Shown piece by piece: positions 26,262-34,187 of a stretch of 64,000 bases of DNA; within the stretch, counting starts at the first letter, position 1; each line of letters opens with the position of its first letter. The stretch covers positions 3,123,501 to 3,187,500 of the forward strand of contig NZ_CP106753.1 of assembly GCF_025642115.1 (NCBI RefSeq). The letters are read 5' to 3'. A model generated the notes under the pieces. That model searched no databases and was not told where the DNA came from. It saw only the letters and a program-made list of their open reading frames with translations. The stretch is from Chitiniphilus purpureus (GTDB lineage: Bacteria; Pseudomonadota; Gammaproteobacteria; Burkholderiales; Chitinibacteraceae). Position numbers and translations under genes: made by a program.

Positions 26262-26510
26262 TCAATTCAGTTGGCGAAGCAGGAACGCCACCGCGCAGAT
26301 GCCGGCCACACAGGCCAGCAGCCAGAACGCGAAGCGCCAGTGGGTGCCCGCGGGCTCGTAGTGACCCCCCAGGCCCCACAGCCACTCGGGCCTGAGGAAC
26401 GACGCGGCGCCTTCCAGGAAATGCGCGATGGAGTCGAACAGCCACCACGCCAGGAGCAGGTAGAGCGGCGCACACCAGGCGGCGAGCGTCAGCCAATCGG
26501 ACAGGCTCAT
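26262..26510 (-). CDS. Small membrane protein
   Basis: The 82-residue product has two hydrophobic segments (about residues 7-30 and 59-78) joined by an aromatic WLWGLGGHYEP loop. It overlaps the stop of the DHFR-like gene by ATGA. No family is recognised. Confidence 0.7.
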   Translation of the reverse strand: MSLSDWLTLAAWCAPLYLLLAWWLFDSIAHFLEGAASFLRPEWLWGLGGHYEPAGTHWRFAFWLLACVAGICAVAFLLRQLN

Positions 26511-27034
26511 GCGCGTGCGTAATGCAGTTGCACCAGCCCATCAGGAAAGGTGTGCGAATCCAACAGGCGCAGCCGGATCGGCGGCACGCCGGCGAACAGG
26601 CTGATGCCGCTGCCGAGCACCATCGGCGCCACGCTGACGATGAACTCGTCGACCAGCCCGGCGTTGAGCCAATCCTGCACCGTACGTGCACCGCCGACCA
26701 GCCACACGTGCCGCCGCCCCGCCTGGGCGAGCCGTTGCAACAGCGCCTGCGGCTCGCATGCGGTCGCATGCACCCCCTCCGGCACGCGTTCGAGCGGGCG
26801 GTGGGTGAACACATGGGTTTCCTTGCCGGCATAGGGCCAGTCGCCGAAGCCCTGCACCTGGGCATAGGTCGTGCGCCCCATCACCAGCGTGTCGATGCCG
26901 GCGTAGAACGCGGCGTAGCCGTAGTCCTCGCCGCCCGCCTGGGGCTGCGGCAACCATTCGAGCCCGCCGTCCGGACCGGCGATGTGATCATCCAGCGATG
27001 TGGCGATGTACAGCGTTACCTTGGGCAGGGTCAT
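26507..27034 (-). CDS. Dihydrofolate-reductase/RibD-C-like reductase
   Basis: The 175-residue protein begins VTLYIATSLDDHIAGPDGG, followed by TLVMGRTTYAQV and VWLVGGARTVQDWL, the pattern of the RibD C-terminal/DHFR-like NADPH-dependent reductases (YyaP/YwjB group). The true substrate is unknown. Its start overlaps the end of yciV by ATGA (27031-27034) and its end overlaps the start of the small membrane protein gene. Confidence 0.88.
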   Translation of the reverse strand: MTLPKVTLYIATSLDDHIAGPDGGLEWLPQPQAGGEDYGYAAFYAGIDTLVMGRTTYAQVQGFGDWPYAGKETHVFTHRPLERVPEGVHATACEPQALLQRLAQAGRRHVWLVGGARTVQDWLNAGLVDEFIVSVAPMVLGSGISLFAGVPPIRLRLLDSHTFPDGLVQLHYARA

Positions 27035-27873
27035 GCGGCCTCCAGCCAGCGGGTCCAGACCGGGGTGCAGCCGGCCGGCAGATCAGGGTTGAGCCCAGGG
27101 TCGCGCGCGCCTTCGCCGGTGGCGTGATAGTCGGTGCCGCTGGAGGCGAAGAAGCCGAACTCCTGCGCCAGCCGGCCAAAGCGCGCCACCTCGTGCACGC
27201 CATGCACGCCCGACACCACTTCGATCGCCTCGCCGCCCAGCCGGCGGAACTCGGTGAGCAGCACGCGCATGGTTTCGTTGCCCATGTCGTAACGCGCCGG
27301 ATGGGCGAGCACCGCCACGCCGCCGGCAGCGCGGATCCAGTCGATCGCATCGTGCAGCCGGGCCCATTCGTGCTCGACATAACCAGGCTTGCCGCGCACC
27401 AGATATCTCTTGAAGACGCTTTTCATGTCCTTGGCCGCGCCGCGCTCGACCAGATGCCGGGCAAAATGGGCGCGGCTGATGATCTCCGGATTGTCGGCAT
27501 GGCGCTGGGCCCCTTCGAGCACATCCGGAATGCCCGCCCGCGCCAGTGATTCCCCCATCGCGACCGCGCGCTCGGCACGGCCGGCCCGCACCTGGGCGAG
27601 ACCGTCGCGCAGCGCGGGGTGGGCCGGATCGAAGCCCAGACCGACGATATGCAGTGTATGCCTGCCCCAGCTGACCGAGATCTCCACACCGCTGACAAAG
27701 CGCATGCCCTGCTGCTGCGCCTCGTCCGCCGCCGCCGCCAGGCCGCGCACGTCGTCATGATCGGTGAGCGCGAACAGCCGGCAGCCGCGGCTGGCGGCAA
27801 GCCGGGCCACCGCAGTCGGCGTCAACAGGCCGTCCGACACATTGCTGTGGCAATGCAGATCGACCGGCGTCAC
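27031..27873 (-). CDS. yciV: PHP-domain phosphoesterase (YciV/RNase AM)
   Basis: The 280-residue product shows the PHP metal-binding motifs: DLHCHSNVSDG at the start, LTDHDDV, SGVEIS, LAHPARY and SGTDYHA near the end. The family includes E. coli YciV (RNase AM, also called Rnm), a 5'-3' exoribonuclease that trims rRNA 5' ends. The GTG start overlaps the SemiSWEET stop (GTGA at 27870-27873); an open frame continues upstream but belongs to that gene's shadow. The nearby yciO gene repeats the arrangement of E. coli. Confidence 0.9.
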   Translation of the reverse strand: MTPVDLHCHSNVSDGLLTPTAVARLAASRGCRLFALTDHDDVRGLAAAADEAQQQGMRFVSGVEISVSWGRHTLHIVGLGFDPAHPALRDGLAQVRAGRAERAVAMGESLARAGIPDVLEGAQRHADNPEIISRAHFARHLVERGAAKDMKSVFKRYLVRGKPGYVEHEWARLHDAIDWIRAAGGVAVLAHPARYDMGNETMRVLLTEFRRLGGEAIEVVSGVHGVHEVARFGRLAQEFGFFASSGTDYHATGEGARDPGLNPDLPAGCTPVWTRWLEAA

Positions 27874-28154
27874 GCGGCCGGCCCCATAGGCGGGCGGCGC
27901 GCATCGAAATGCAGCTTCATCACCAGGACCGCCCCCGCCAGCAGCAAGGTGGCCCCGTTGGCCAGGATCACCGGCAACGCGCGCGCCATCACGCCATACA
28001 CCAGCCACAGCGTGATGCCGAGCACGAAGATGGCGTACATCGCCAACGAGATATCGCGCGCCGACCGGGTACGCCACACCATCAGCACCTGCGGCACGAA
28101 TGCCGCTGTGGTGCAGATGCCGGCCACGATGCCGATCAGATTCATCCAGTCCAT
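27870..28154 (-). CDS. SemiSWEET-type sugar transporter
   Basis: The 94-residue product has three transmembrane helices and the PQ-loop signature TAAFVPQVL in the first, as in SemiSWEETs, which work as dimers to move sugars. The start is chosen at the ATG with GGAG 6 nt upstream; another ATG 6 nt earlier would put GGAG against the start. The third helix ends in MKLHFDARRPP. It overlaps the start of yciV. Confidence 0.88.
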   Translation of the reverse strand: MDWMNLIGIVAGICTTAAFVPQVLMVWRTRSARDISLAMYAIFVLGITLWLVYGVMARALPVILANGATLLLAGAVLVMKLHFDARRPPMGPAA

Positions 28155-28188
28155 GTCCATCTCCACTGCAAATCCGCCGCCGATCGCC

Positions 28189-29067
28189 TCAGGCCGGGAA
28201 CACCCCGGTCGAGAGATAGCGGTCGCCCCGGTCGCACACGATGGAGACGATGACGGCATCGCGCACTTCGCCGGAGAGCTGCAACGCCGCCGCCAGCGCA
28301 CCGCCGGACGAGATGCCGGCAAAGATGCCTTCCTCGCGCGCGAGCCGCCGGGTCATCGCCTCGGCATCATCCTGACCGACCTGCATGATGCGGTCGATAC
28401 GGGAAAAATCGCAGATCGAGGGCACGTATTCCGGCGGCCACTTGCGGATGCCGGGAATGCTCGCGCCATCGGCCGGTTGCACCCCGACGATCTGGATCGC
28501 GGGGTTGGCCTCCTTCAGAAAGCGCCCGCAGCCCATGATGGTGCCGGTGGTGCCCATGCTGGAGACGAAATGGGTGATCCGGCCACCGGTGTCGCGCCAG
28601 ATCTCGGGGCCGGTGGTCTCGTAATGCGCCAGCGGATTGTCCGGGTTGGCAAACTGGTCCAGCACCACGCCCTGCCCCTGCGCCACCATGCTGTCGGCCA
28701 GGTCGCGCGCCGCTTCCATGCCTTCGACCAGGATCACCTCGGCGCCGAACGCCTTCATGGTCTGCACCCGTTCCAGGCTCGAATTGCGCGGCATGATCAA
28801 CACCATGCGGTACCCCATCATGGCCGCTGCCATCGCCAGCGCGATGCCGGTATTGCCACTGGTGGCCTCGATCAGCGTGTCGCCAGGGCGGATCGCACCG
28901 CGTGCCTGGGCATGGCGGATCATCGACAGCGCAGGCCGGTCCTTGACCGAGCCGGCCGGATTGTTGCCTTCTAGTTTGACCAGCAGCACGTTGCTGCTGT
29001 CGCCTGCCAGCCGCTTGAGCCGTACCAGCGGCGTATTGCCGACGAAATCTTCTAGGTATCTGTACAT
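28189..29067 (-). CDS. cysM: Cysteine synthase B CysM
   Basis: CysM makes cysteine from O-acetylserine and sulfide or thiosulfate, with PLP. The 292-residue product has the PLP lysine in GNNPAGSVKDRP, the substrate loop EATSGNTGIALA, the PLP-phosphate loop SSMGTTGTIMG, and the C-terminal FAGISSGGAL. The NNPAGSVKDR form is typical of CysM rather than CysK. It is cytoplasmic and 34 nt upstream of the SemiSWEET gene. Confidence 0.95.
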   Translation of the reverse strand: MYRYLEDFVGNTPLVRLKRLAGDSSNVLLVKLEGNNPAGSVKDRPALSMIRHAQARGAIRPGDTLIEATSGNTGIALAMAAAMMGYRMVLIMPRNSSLERVQTMKAFGAEVILVEGMEAARDLADSMVAQGQGVVLDQFANPDNPLAHYETTGPEIWRDTGGRITHFVSSMGTTGTIMGCGRFLKEANPAIQIVGVQPADGASIPGIRKWPPEYVPSICDFSRIDRIMQVGQDDAEAMTRRLAREEGIFAGISSGGALAAALQLSGEVRDAVIVSIVCDRGDRYLSTGVFPA

Positions 29068-29103
29068 GGGGCATCGTTCCGGTGGAGCGGCGATTATACC
29101 CGT

Positions 29104-29775
29104 TCACCCGACCACACCGGCGCAGCATCCGGCTTCGGACAGGCTGAGCCCCACGCCGTCGCCCGCTGGCTGCCAATGCACGGCGCGGTAGTCGGCGATG
29201 CGGCCGATCACACCGGGCTGCGCCGGCGCGTGATTCCCGACCAGGATCACGCGGCAACCGGCGGCCAGCGCCGATGCAAGCCCGGCCGGTGCATCCTCGA
29301 ACACCACGCACTGCGCCGGATCGACCCCGAGCCGCCGGGCCGCCAGCAGATACGGATCGGGGGCGGGCTTGCCCTGCACCACCATCTCGGAGGTGACCAG
29401 CACCTCGGGCAACGGCAGGCGGCAATGGGCGAAGCGCATCCGGGCCACCGGCAGCGCGGCCGAGGTGGCCACCGCCCAGCGCGATGCCGGCAGTTGCGCC
29501 AGCAGCGCGGCAGCACCGGGCAAGGCCATCTGCCCGTCCACCACCTCGGCCTCCAGCGCCTCCAGCCACGCCACCTCGGCCGCCACGTCCAACTGCGGCG
29601 CCACCAGCCGCACCGTATCCTCGGTCCGGGTACCGTGGCACACCCTGAGCACCGCCTGCAGGTCCAGCCCGCGCCGCTCGCACCAGACCGCCCAGACGTG
29701 CTCGACGGCCTGGTGCGAATCGATCAGGGTGCCGTCCATATCGAACAGCAAGGCAGCGGCGTGGATCAGCGGCAT
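29104..29775 (-). CDS. HAD-superfamily phosphatase (sugar-phosphatase-like)
   Basis: The 223-residue protein has HAD motif I FDMDGTLIDS at the start, motif II as AVATSAA, a Lys in motif III (GKPAPDPYLLAARRLG) and motif IV VVFEDAPAGL. The helical cap after motif I places it in subfamily IA, close to YfbT/glycerol-3-phosphatase-type enzymes. The substrate is unknown. ATG 29775 has GGAG upstream. It is divergent from the AraC regulator, with a 120-bp gap. Confidence 0.9.
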   Translation of the reverse strand: MPLIHAAALLFDMDGTLIDSHQAVEHVWAVWCERRGLDLQAVLRVCHGTRTEDTVRLVAPQLDVAAEVAWLEALEAEVVDGQMALPGAAALLAQLPASRWAVATSAALPVARMRFAHCRLPLPEVLVTSEMVVQGKPAPDPYLLAARRLGVDPAQCVVFEDAPAGLASALAAGCRVILVGNHAPAQPGVIGRIADYRAVHWQPAGDGVGLSLSEAGCCAGVVG

Positions 29776-29895
29776 GATGGGGCTCCGGGGTGGATGAACT
29801 GCGCCCACTGTAGCGCCGGCACGACTGCCCCATATGCCGTTGCGGTGCAATCTTCTCTACAATCGGCTCATGTTCCGACTGCAGAACTGAACCTT

Positions 29896-30819
29896 ATGCT
29901 GACCCGTGAACTGGTCGGCCGCACCTTCGGCCAGGACTGGCACTACATTGCGCTCGATACCGAACGTGTCCCGTTTCTGTGGCACTACCATCCCGAATTC
30001 GAGCTGACCTTCACCCGCAACGCCGAAGGCATGCGCTATCTGGGCGGCGACGTGGCGCCGTTCGGCGAGGCCGATCTGGCGCTGGTCGGCCCCAATCAGG
30101 CGCACACCTGGCAGGCCACGCCGCGTGCGGATGGCAGGCTGCAGCATGTGCAGGTGGTCTATTTCACCGAAGCGTGGCTGCAGCAGCTGGCCGGACACGG
30201 CCTGCCCGAGCTGGCGGGATTCCTGGGCTGGCTGGCGGACGCACGGGATGGCGTGGTGTTCAGCGCCGACTGCACGGCCCAGGTGGCGCCGCATTTCGCG
30301 CGGCTGCACATCAGCCGCGGCATGCAACGGCTGGCGTGCCTGTTCGAGATCTTCGATGCGCTGGCGCGCGATACGGCGGCGCGACGGCTGGGAAGCCACC
30401 ATGGCGTGGCACGCGAGGACGGGCGGCTGCGGGCGGCGCTCGACTTCCTGCACCGCCACTACCGCGAACCGATCAGCCTGCCGCAGGCTGCTGGTGCGGC
30501 CGCCACCAGTCCGGCCACGCTCAAGCGCCTGCTGCGCGAACGGCTTGACTGCAGCTTTGTCGAGGTGCTGCTGCAATTGCGCATCGGCCATGCCTGCCAC
30601 CTGCTGGTCAGCAGTGGGCTGCCGATCCAGCTGGTGGCCGAACAGAGCGGCTTTCCCAACGCCGGCCATTTCTACCGCCAGTTCGCCAGGGCACGCGGGG
30701 TCTCGCCGGCCGATTTTCGCCGCCGCTATCACCTGCGGCGCGCCCAGACCGATGCCGAGCCATTTAGTGAACCCGCGCCGTCACTGGAATTCCTGCCGTG
30801 CGGGGGCCGGCCGGACTAG
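29896..30819 (+). CDS. AraC-family transcriptional regulator
   Basis: The 307-residue protein has an N-terminal cupin-like sensor (WHYHPEFELT, LVGPNQAHTWQ) and a C-terminal AraC-type double HTH from about residue 180 (ISLPQAAGAAATSPATLKRLL; VAEQSGFPNAGHFYRQFARARGVSPADFRR). The ATG at 29896 is taken because the sensor motif follows at the right distance; the longer frame is the antisense shadow of the HAD gene. TACAAT lies 33 nt upstream. The target genes are unknown; the neighbouring HAD gene is one candidate. Confidence 0.9.
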   Translation: MLTRELVGRTFGQDWHYIALDTERVPFLWHYHPEFELTFTRNAEGMRYLGGDVAPFGEADLALVGPNQAHTWQATPRADGRLQHVQVVYFTEAWLQQLAGHGLPELAGFLGWLADARDGVVFSADCTAQVAPHFARLHISRGMQRLACLFEIFDALARDTAARRLGSHHGVAREDGRLRAALDFLHRHYREPISLPQAAGAAATSPATLKRLLRERLDCSFVEVLLQLRIGHACHLLVSSGLPIQLVAEQSGFPNAGHFYRQFARARGVSPADFRRRYHLRRAQTDAEPFSEPAPSLEFLPCGGRPD

Positions 30820-31002
30820 ACCCGGGCGACAGAACCGTTCCACCAGCGCCGCGCTGATCTGCCGCACCCGTGCACCGCCTGCGGCCAGAGCAGGTCCGCT
30901 TCATCGTCTTCAGGCCGTTTCGTGCGGCCGGCCAAAACCACCGCCGGGCTTTGCCGGCCACACCGATGCGCAGCGGCCCCCAACTGCCCGGGCCGCACCG
31001 TG

Positions 31003-31695
31003 TCAGGACAGTTGGGCCAGCCAGCCACCGAGCACCGCGGGCGCCGCGGCGCGTACCTGGGCCGCGACTTCGGCGGTGCGCGCCCGCAATGCCGGTACGC
31101 TGATCCCGGCCGCCGCCAGTTCGGCACAGTGACCCACCAGCCACTGTTCGATGCGCGCCGGGTCGGCTTCGGCATGGAACTGCAGCCCCAGCACATTGCC
31201 ACCGACGGCAAAGGCCTGATGCGGATACAGCGGGCTGCTGGCCAGCAGCGTGGCCTCGGCCGGCAAATCGAAGGTATCGCCATGCCAATGCAGTACCGGC
31301 ACGTCGTATAGCGGTGCGAGGCAGGAGGCCGCGCCGTCCACACTCAGCGTCAACGTGCCCCAGCCGATCTCCTTGACCGGCCCGGCATAGACGCGAGCAC
31401 CCAGTGCAGCGGCGATCAGTTGGGCCCCCAGGCACAGCCCCAACGTCGGCCGACGTTGGGCGAGGCGGGTGGCGAGCAGCCGCTTCTCCTCGCCCAGCCA
31501 GGGATAGTCCGCTTCCTGATACACGCCGATCGGCCCGCCGCACAGCACCAGCAGATCGGCGGCGAACGCCTCGGCGAGCCCGTACACGCCGGCGTCGCGG
31601 TATTGCACGGTGTAGCCGGCCGCCACCAGCGGGGCGGCGAACAGGCCGAGGTCTTCGAACATCACGTGCCGGATCACGGCGGCGGTCTTGGGCAT
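31003..31695 (-). CDS. Class I glutamine amidotransferase (GuaA-like, GATase1)
   Basis: The 230-residue protein has the nucleophile elbow LGLCLGAQLIA with its Cys at about residue 86, and GLQFHAEAD near residue 168 with the catalytic His and Glu-like partner. This matches stand-alone GATase1 proteins of the GMP-synthase type (COG0518) often called glutamine amidotransferases. The acceptor is unknown. A weak AGGACA site precedes ATG 31695. It lies alone between the AraC gene and the low-complexity protein. Confidence 0.88.
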   Translation of the reverse strand: MPKTAAVIRHVMFEDLGLFAAPLVAAGYTVQYRDAGVYGLAEAFAADLLVLCGGPIGVYQEADYPWLGEEKRLLATRLAQRRPTLGLCLGAQLIAAALGARVYAGPVKEIGWGTLTLSVDGAASCLAPLYDVPVLHWHGDTFDLPAEATLLASSPLYPHQAFAVGGNVLGLQFHAEADPARIEQWLVGHCAELAAAGISVPALRARTAEVAAQVRAAAPAVLGGWLAQLS

Positions 31696-31812
31696 GCGGA
31701 GGGTGTCCTGTCCTGATGAGGCGAAGCAATCGCCGCCACAGTGTAGCCGCGAAGGACACCCCGCCAAAACACGCTCGCAAGCCCAGGCCGCACGTGCAGC
31801 GGCGCGGCAACG

Positions 31813-33606
31813 CTATCGGCCTTGCCGCTGCCCGGTCATGTTCTGCACCTGATCCACCGTATCGGGGGCATCGGCCAGCACATCGCGCAGCGGCGCCGCC
31901 GGGCTCACCGGTCCCACCACCCGTTCGCCGGGTACGAAGGCATCCCGCCCGCCCCTGACCGGCGGACTGCCGGCCGCGCCGTACACCATATAGGGCTGCA
32001 TATTGCCCAGACCGGGTGACAGCGCCTGCTGCTGCAAGGCTGATTCCAGTTGGCGTTGCGGATCGGCTGGCATCGCTGCCGGCTGGGGTGCCGTGCCGGA
32101 CGCCTCGTCCTGCAGCGGCGCCGGTGCATCGTTGTTCAACGCCGCATCCAGGCGCCAGTCGGCCAGCGTGGCCTCGCCGTCGGACAAGGCCGCGACGCGC
32201 GCCGCCCATTGTGCCCGGGCCGATGCCGGGATATCCGGTGCGGTCTGGGCCGGGTTCGCCGCGCTGGCCGTGGTGGCTGTCGCGGTCAAGGCATTGCCGA
32301 CTTCGCGTCGGGTCAGCTGGGCCTGCCATTGCTGATCCAGCGCCTGTTGCGACAGGGTCTGCTGCAGTGCCTCCCGCTGCAGGATGTCGCGCTGCAGCGC
32401 TTCCTGCTCGGCCGCCCGTTGCAACGCCGCCTGCTGCGGCGTCAATCCATCCGGCGCTGGGATCTGCGGCGGCGAGGTTGCCGCCGTACCCAGCTGCTCG
32501 CTGGGCACCGTGCGCGATGCCGCTGCCAGCGGCTGCGTCGGCGCCGGCGGATCGCGTGTCGCCGCCTGGGCCGCGGCCGTCTGTGTTGCGGTGTTGGTCA
32601 ATGGCTCGACGACACCCCGGTTCTGCGCGGCAACGGGGAGGGAGCCAGGCGCCGGTTCGTCAAGCGGGCGTGGCCGGTCCGGCGCGGTCCCGCTCACCTC
32701 GCCGGCCGCTGTCGTCACCGGTACGGCATCGGCGTCGGGGCCGAGCAGCGCAATCTGCCGCTGCCGCTCCAGTGCCAGCTGCGTCGCCGTCTCCTGCAGG
32801 GCCGCCTGCCGCTGCTGCGCATCCACCTGCTGCAATTCCTCCTCAGCCGGCACGGCCTCCTCCGGTGGTGGCGGTGCTGCAGGCTGCGTCTGCTCCGCCT
32901 GCCCGGCACGGCGGGCGGCCTCGGCCGGCTCCGGCGGCGCCAGTGGATCGCGCACCCTGGCCTGCGCACTGGCCGCCTGCGCGGCGGCATTGGTCACGGG
33001 CTCGACCGCAGCGCGGCGTTGCCCGAATACCGGGTCGGATACCGCGGACGGTGCCTCGCGCGGGCCACCCGGTTCCGATACGGCACGGGCGGCCGCAGTG
33101 GCAGCCGCCGTCGCGTCTGCCGTCGTCAGACCGGCATCGAGATTGCGCCCGGCGAGCTCGATCTGCCGTTGCCGCTCCAGCGCCTGCTGCGCCCCGCTCT
33201 CCTGCAGCGCCGTCGGCGACGCGACATCCCGTTCTTCTGCCACCTCGGCAGGCGCCGTCACACTGTCAGCGCGTCTGGGGTCGGTCAAGCCAGCAGTGGG
33301 CTGTATGCCCGCGGTGGGCTCCGGCCCGACCGCGCCCCGGCTTTGTGCAAACGCCAGGCTGGATACCGGCAGCGGTTCATCGAACGGACCCGGTACGCGC
33401 AGCGCAGGCGCTGCGAAATCGACGGTATCCGGTTGTGCAACGTCAGCGGTGACGGCTTGCTCGTCGGCGCCGGGCCCCGCCAGCGCATCCTGTACCGACA
33501 GGCGACCCAGCGGAATGGCTTCCAGCAGGGTGGGAATGGCGCCGGGCTGCGCGGGCAGGGTGATGCCCGTGGCAGGGCCGACGGCGGCAAGCGGGTCCAG
33601 GGCCAT
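31813..33606 (-). CDS. Low-complexity Ala/Gln/Pro-rich protein with internal repeats
   Basis: The 597-residue product starts at ATG 33606, preceded by AGGGAGG. It has no signal peptide or membrane segment and is rich in Ala, Gln, Pro, Glu and Arg, so it is probably disordered with short helices. Two clear repeats and a degenerate third are spaced by about 136-143 residues: ALERQRQI at about 142-149 and 278-285 and the related ALDQQWQAQL at about 422, with VEPVTN/VEPLTN plus AQA...RDPxAP blocks at about 200-225 and 333-356. Codon use fits coding (strong GC3). It is divergent from the FtsH-like gene. It could be a cytoplasmic scaffold or a type III/VI-like effector; no function can be assigned. 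Confidence 0.7.
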   Translation of the reverse strand: MALDPLAAVGPATGITLPAQPGAIPTLLEAIPLGRLSVQDALAGPGADEQAVTADVAQPDTVDFAAPALRVPGPFDEPLPVSSLAFAQSRGAVGPEPTAGIQPTAGLTDPRRADSVTAPAEVAEERDVASPTALQESGAQQALERQRQIELAGRNLDAGLTTADATAAATAAARAVSEPGGPREAPSAVSDPVFGQRRAAVEPVTNAAAQAASAQARVRDPLAPPEPAEAARRAGQAEQTQPAAPPPPEEAVPAEEELQQVDAQQRQAALQETATQLALERQRQIALLGPDADAVPVTTAAGEVSGTAPDRPRPLDEPAPGSLPVAAQNRGVVEPLTNTATQTAAAQAATRDPPAPTQPLAAASRTVPSEQLGTAATSPPQIPAPDGLTPQQAALQRAAEQEALQRDILQREALQQTLSQQALDQQWQAQLTRREVGNALTATATTASAANPAQTAPDIPASARAQWAARVAALSDGEATLADWRLDAALNNDAPAPLQDEASGTAPQPAAMPADPQRQLESALQQQALSPGLGNMQPYMVYGAAGSPPVRGGRDAFVPGERVVGPVSPAAPLRDVLADAPDTVDQVQNMTGQRQGR

Positions 33607-34187
33607 GGCGGCCTCCCTTTCGGCAGTATCTGAGCTTGGAGGGCATCCCGCGCACAAAGTGCACGGCCTGGCGGCCCAACCGACCAGCGTGGGCCCACGC
33701 CGGCCCTGCCGCGGCGCCATCTGGATGTCCAGTGAGCCACCTCATCGCATCCAAGCGCTGTTGGCGCCACGCTGGACCCCGCTCCAGGTCGGCGCCGCAA
33801 CGGCAGTCGGCGGGGTCAACCAACCGGCGATACCGTATGTCACCACTCCCCTCTTAGCTGACAACCGGTGGATTTCATTCGCGATTCAAGCTGGTAAGCT
33901 GACGACCAAATCGATAGCAACACCATTCGAACAAGGGCAGGCGCCCCTCCCACAAATGGCGACCGCCCTCCCCCGCTCAGCCGCGCAAGCGGTGTCAATA
34001 CTAGATCAGGTCAGCTCCCCAGGCTGGTCTTGCAGTTTCGGCCGATCTTCGCTGCGGCTTCTTTCTCACCGACTGGTGACAGCGACATACTTACTCATTA
34101 AGTAAATATTCATCTTTGATATGACTGACTTGGCGCGTACGTCCGGCCTGCCTGGACGCACGCGTGCTTTGTCAGCCGGAAGGTACC
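33607..34187. other. 581-bp divergent intergenic region
   Basis: No gene is supported on either strand. It must hold the promoters of the low-complexity protein gene and of the ftsH-like gene. The part from about 33840 is less GC-rich than its surroundings and contains the imperfect palindrome at 34088-34108. Confidence 0.6.
34088..34108. promoter_or_regulatory. Imperfect palindrome upstream of the FtsH-like gene
   Basis: TACTTACT and AGTAAATA form an 8-bp inverted repeat with one mismatch around CATTA, 80 nt before the start. It is AT-rich in a GC-rich genome, which makes it a possible operator. Confidence 0.4.

Noticed and set aside
32016..34105. Long plus-strand frames opposite the low-complexity protein
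   Set aside because: They are Ser/Ala/Arg-rich shadows without a ribosome binding site. The minus-strand frame has the AGGGAGG start and ordered repeats.
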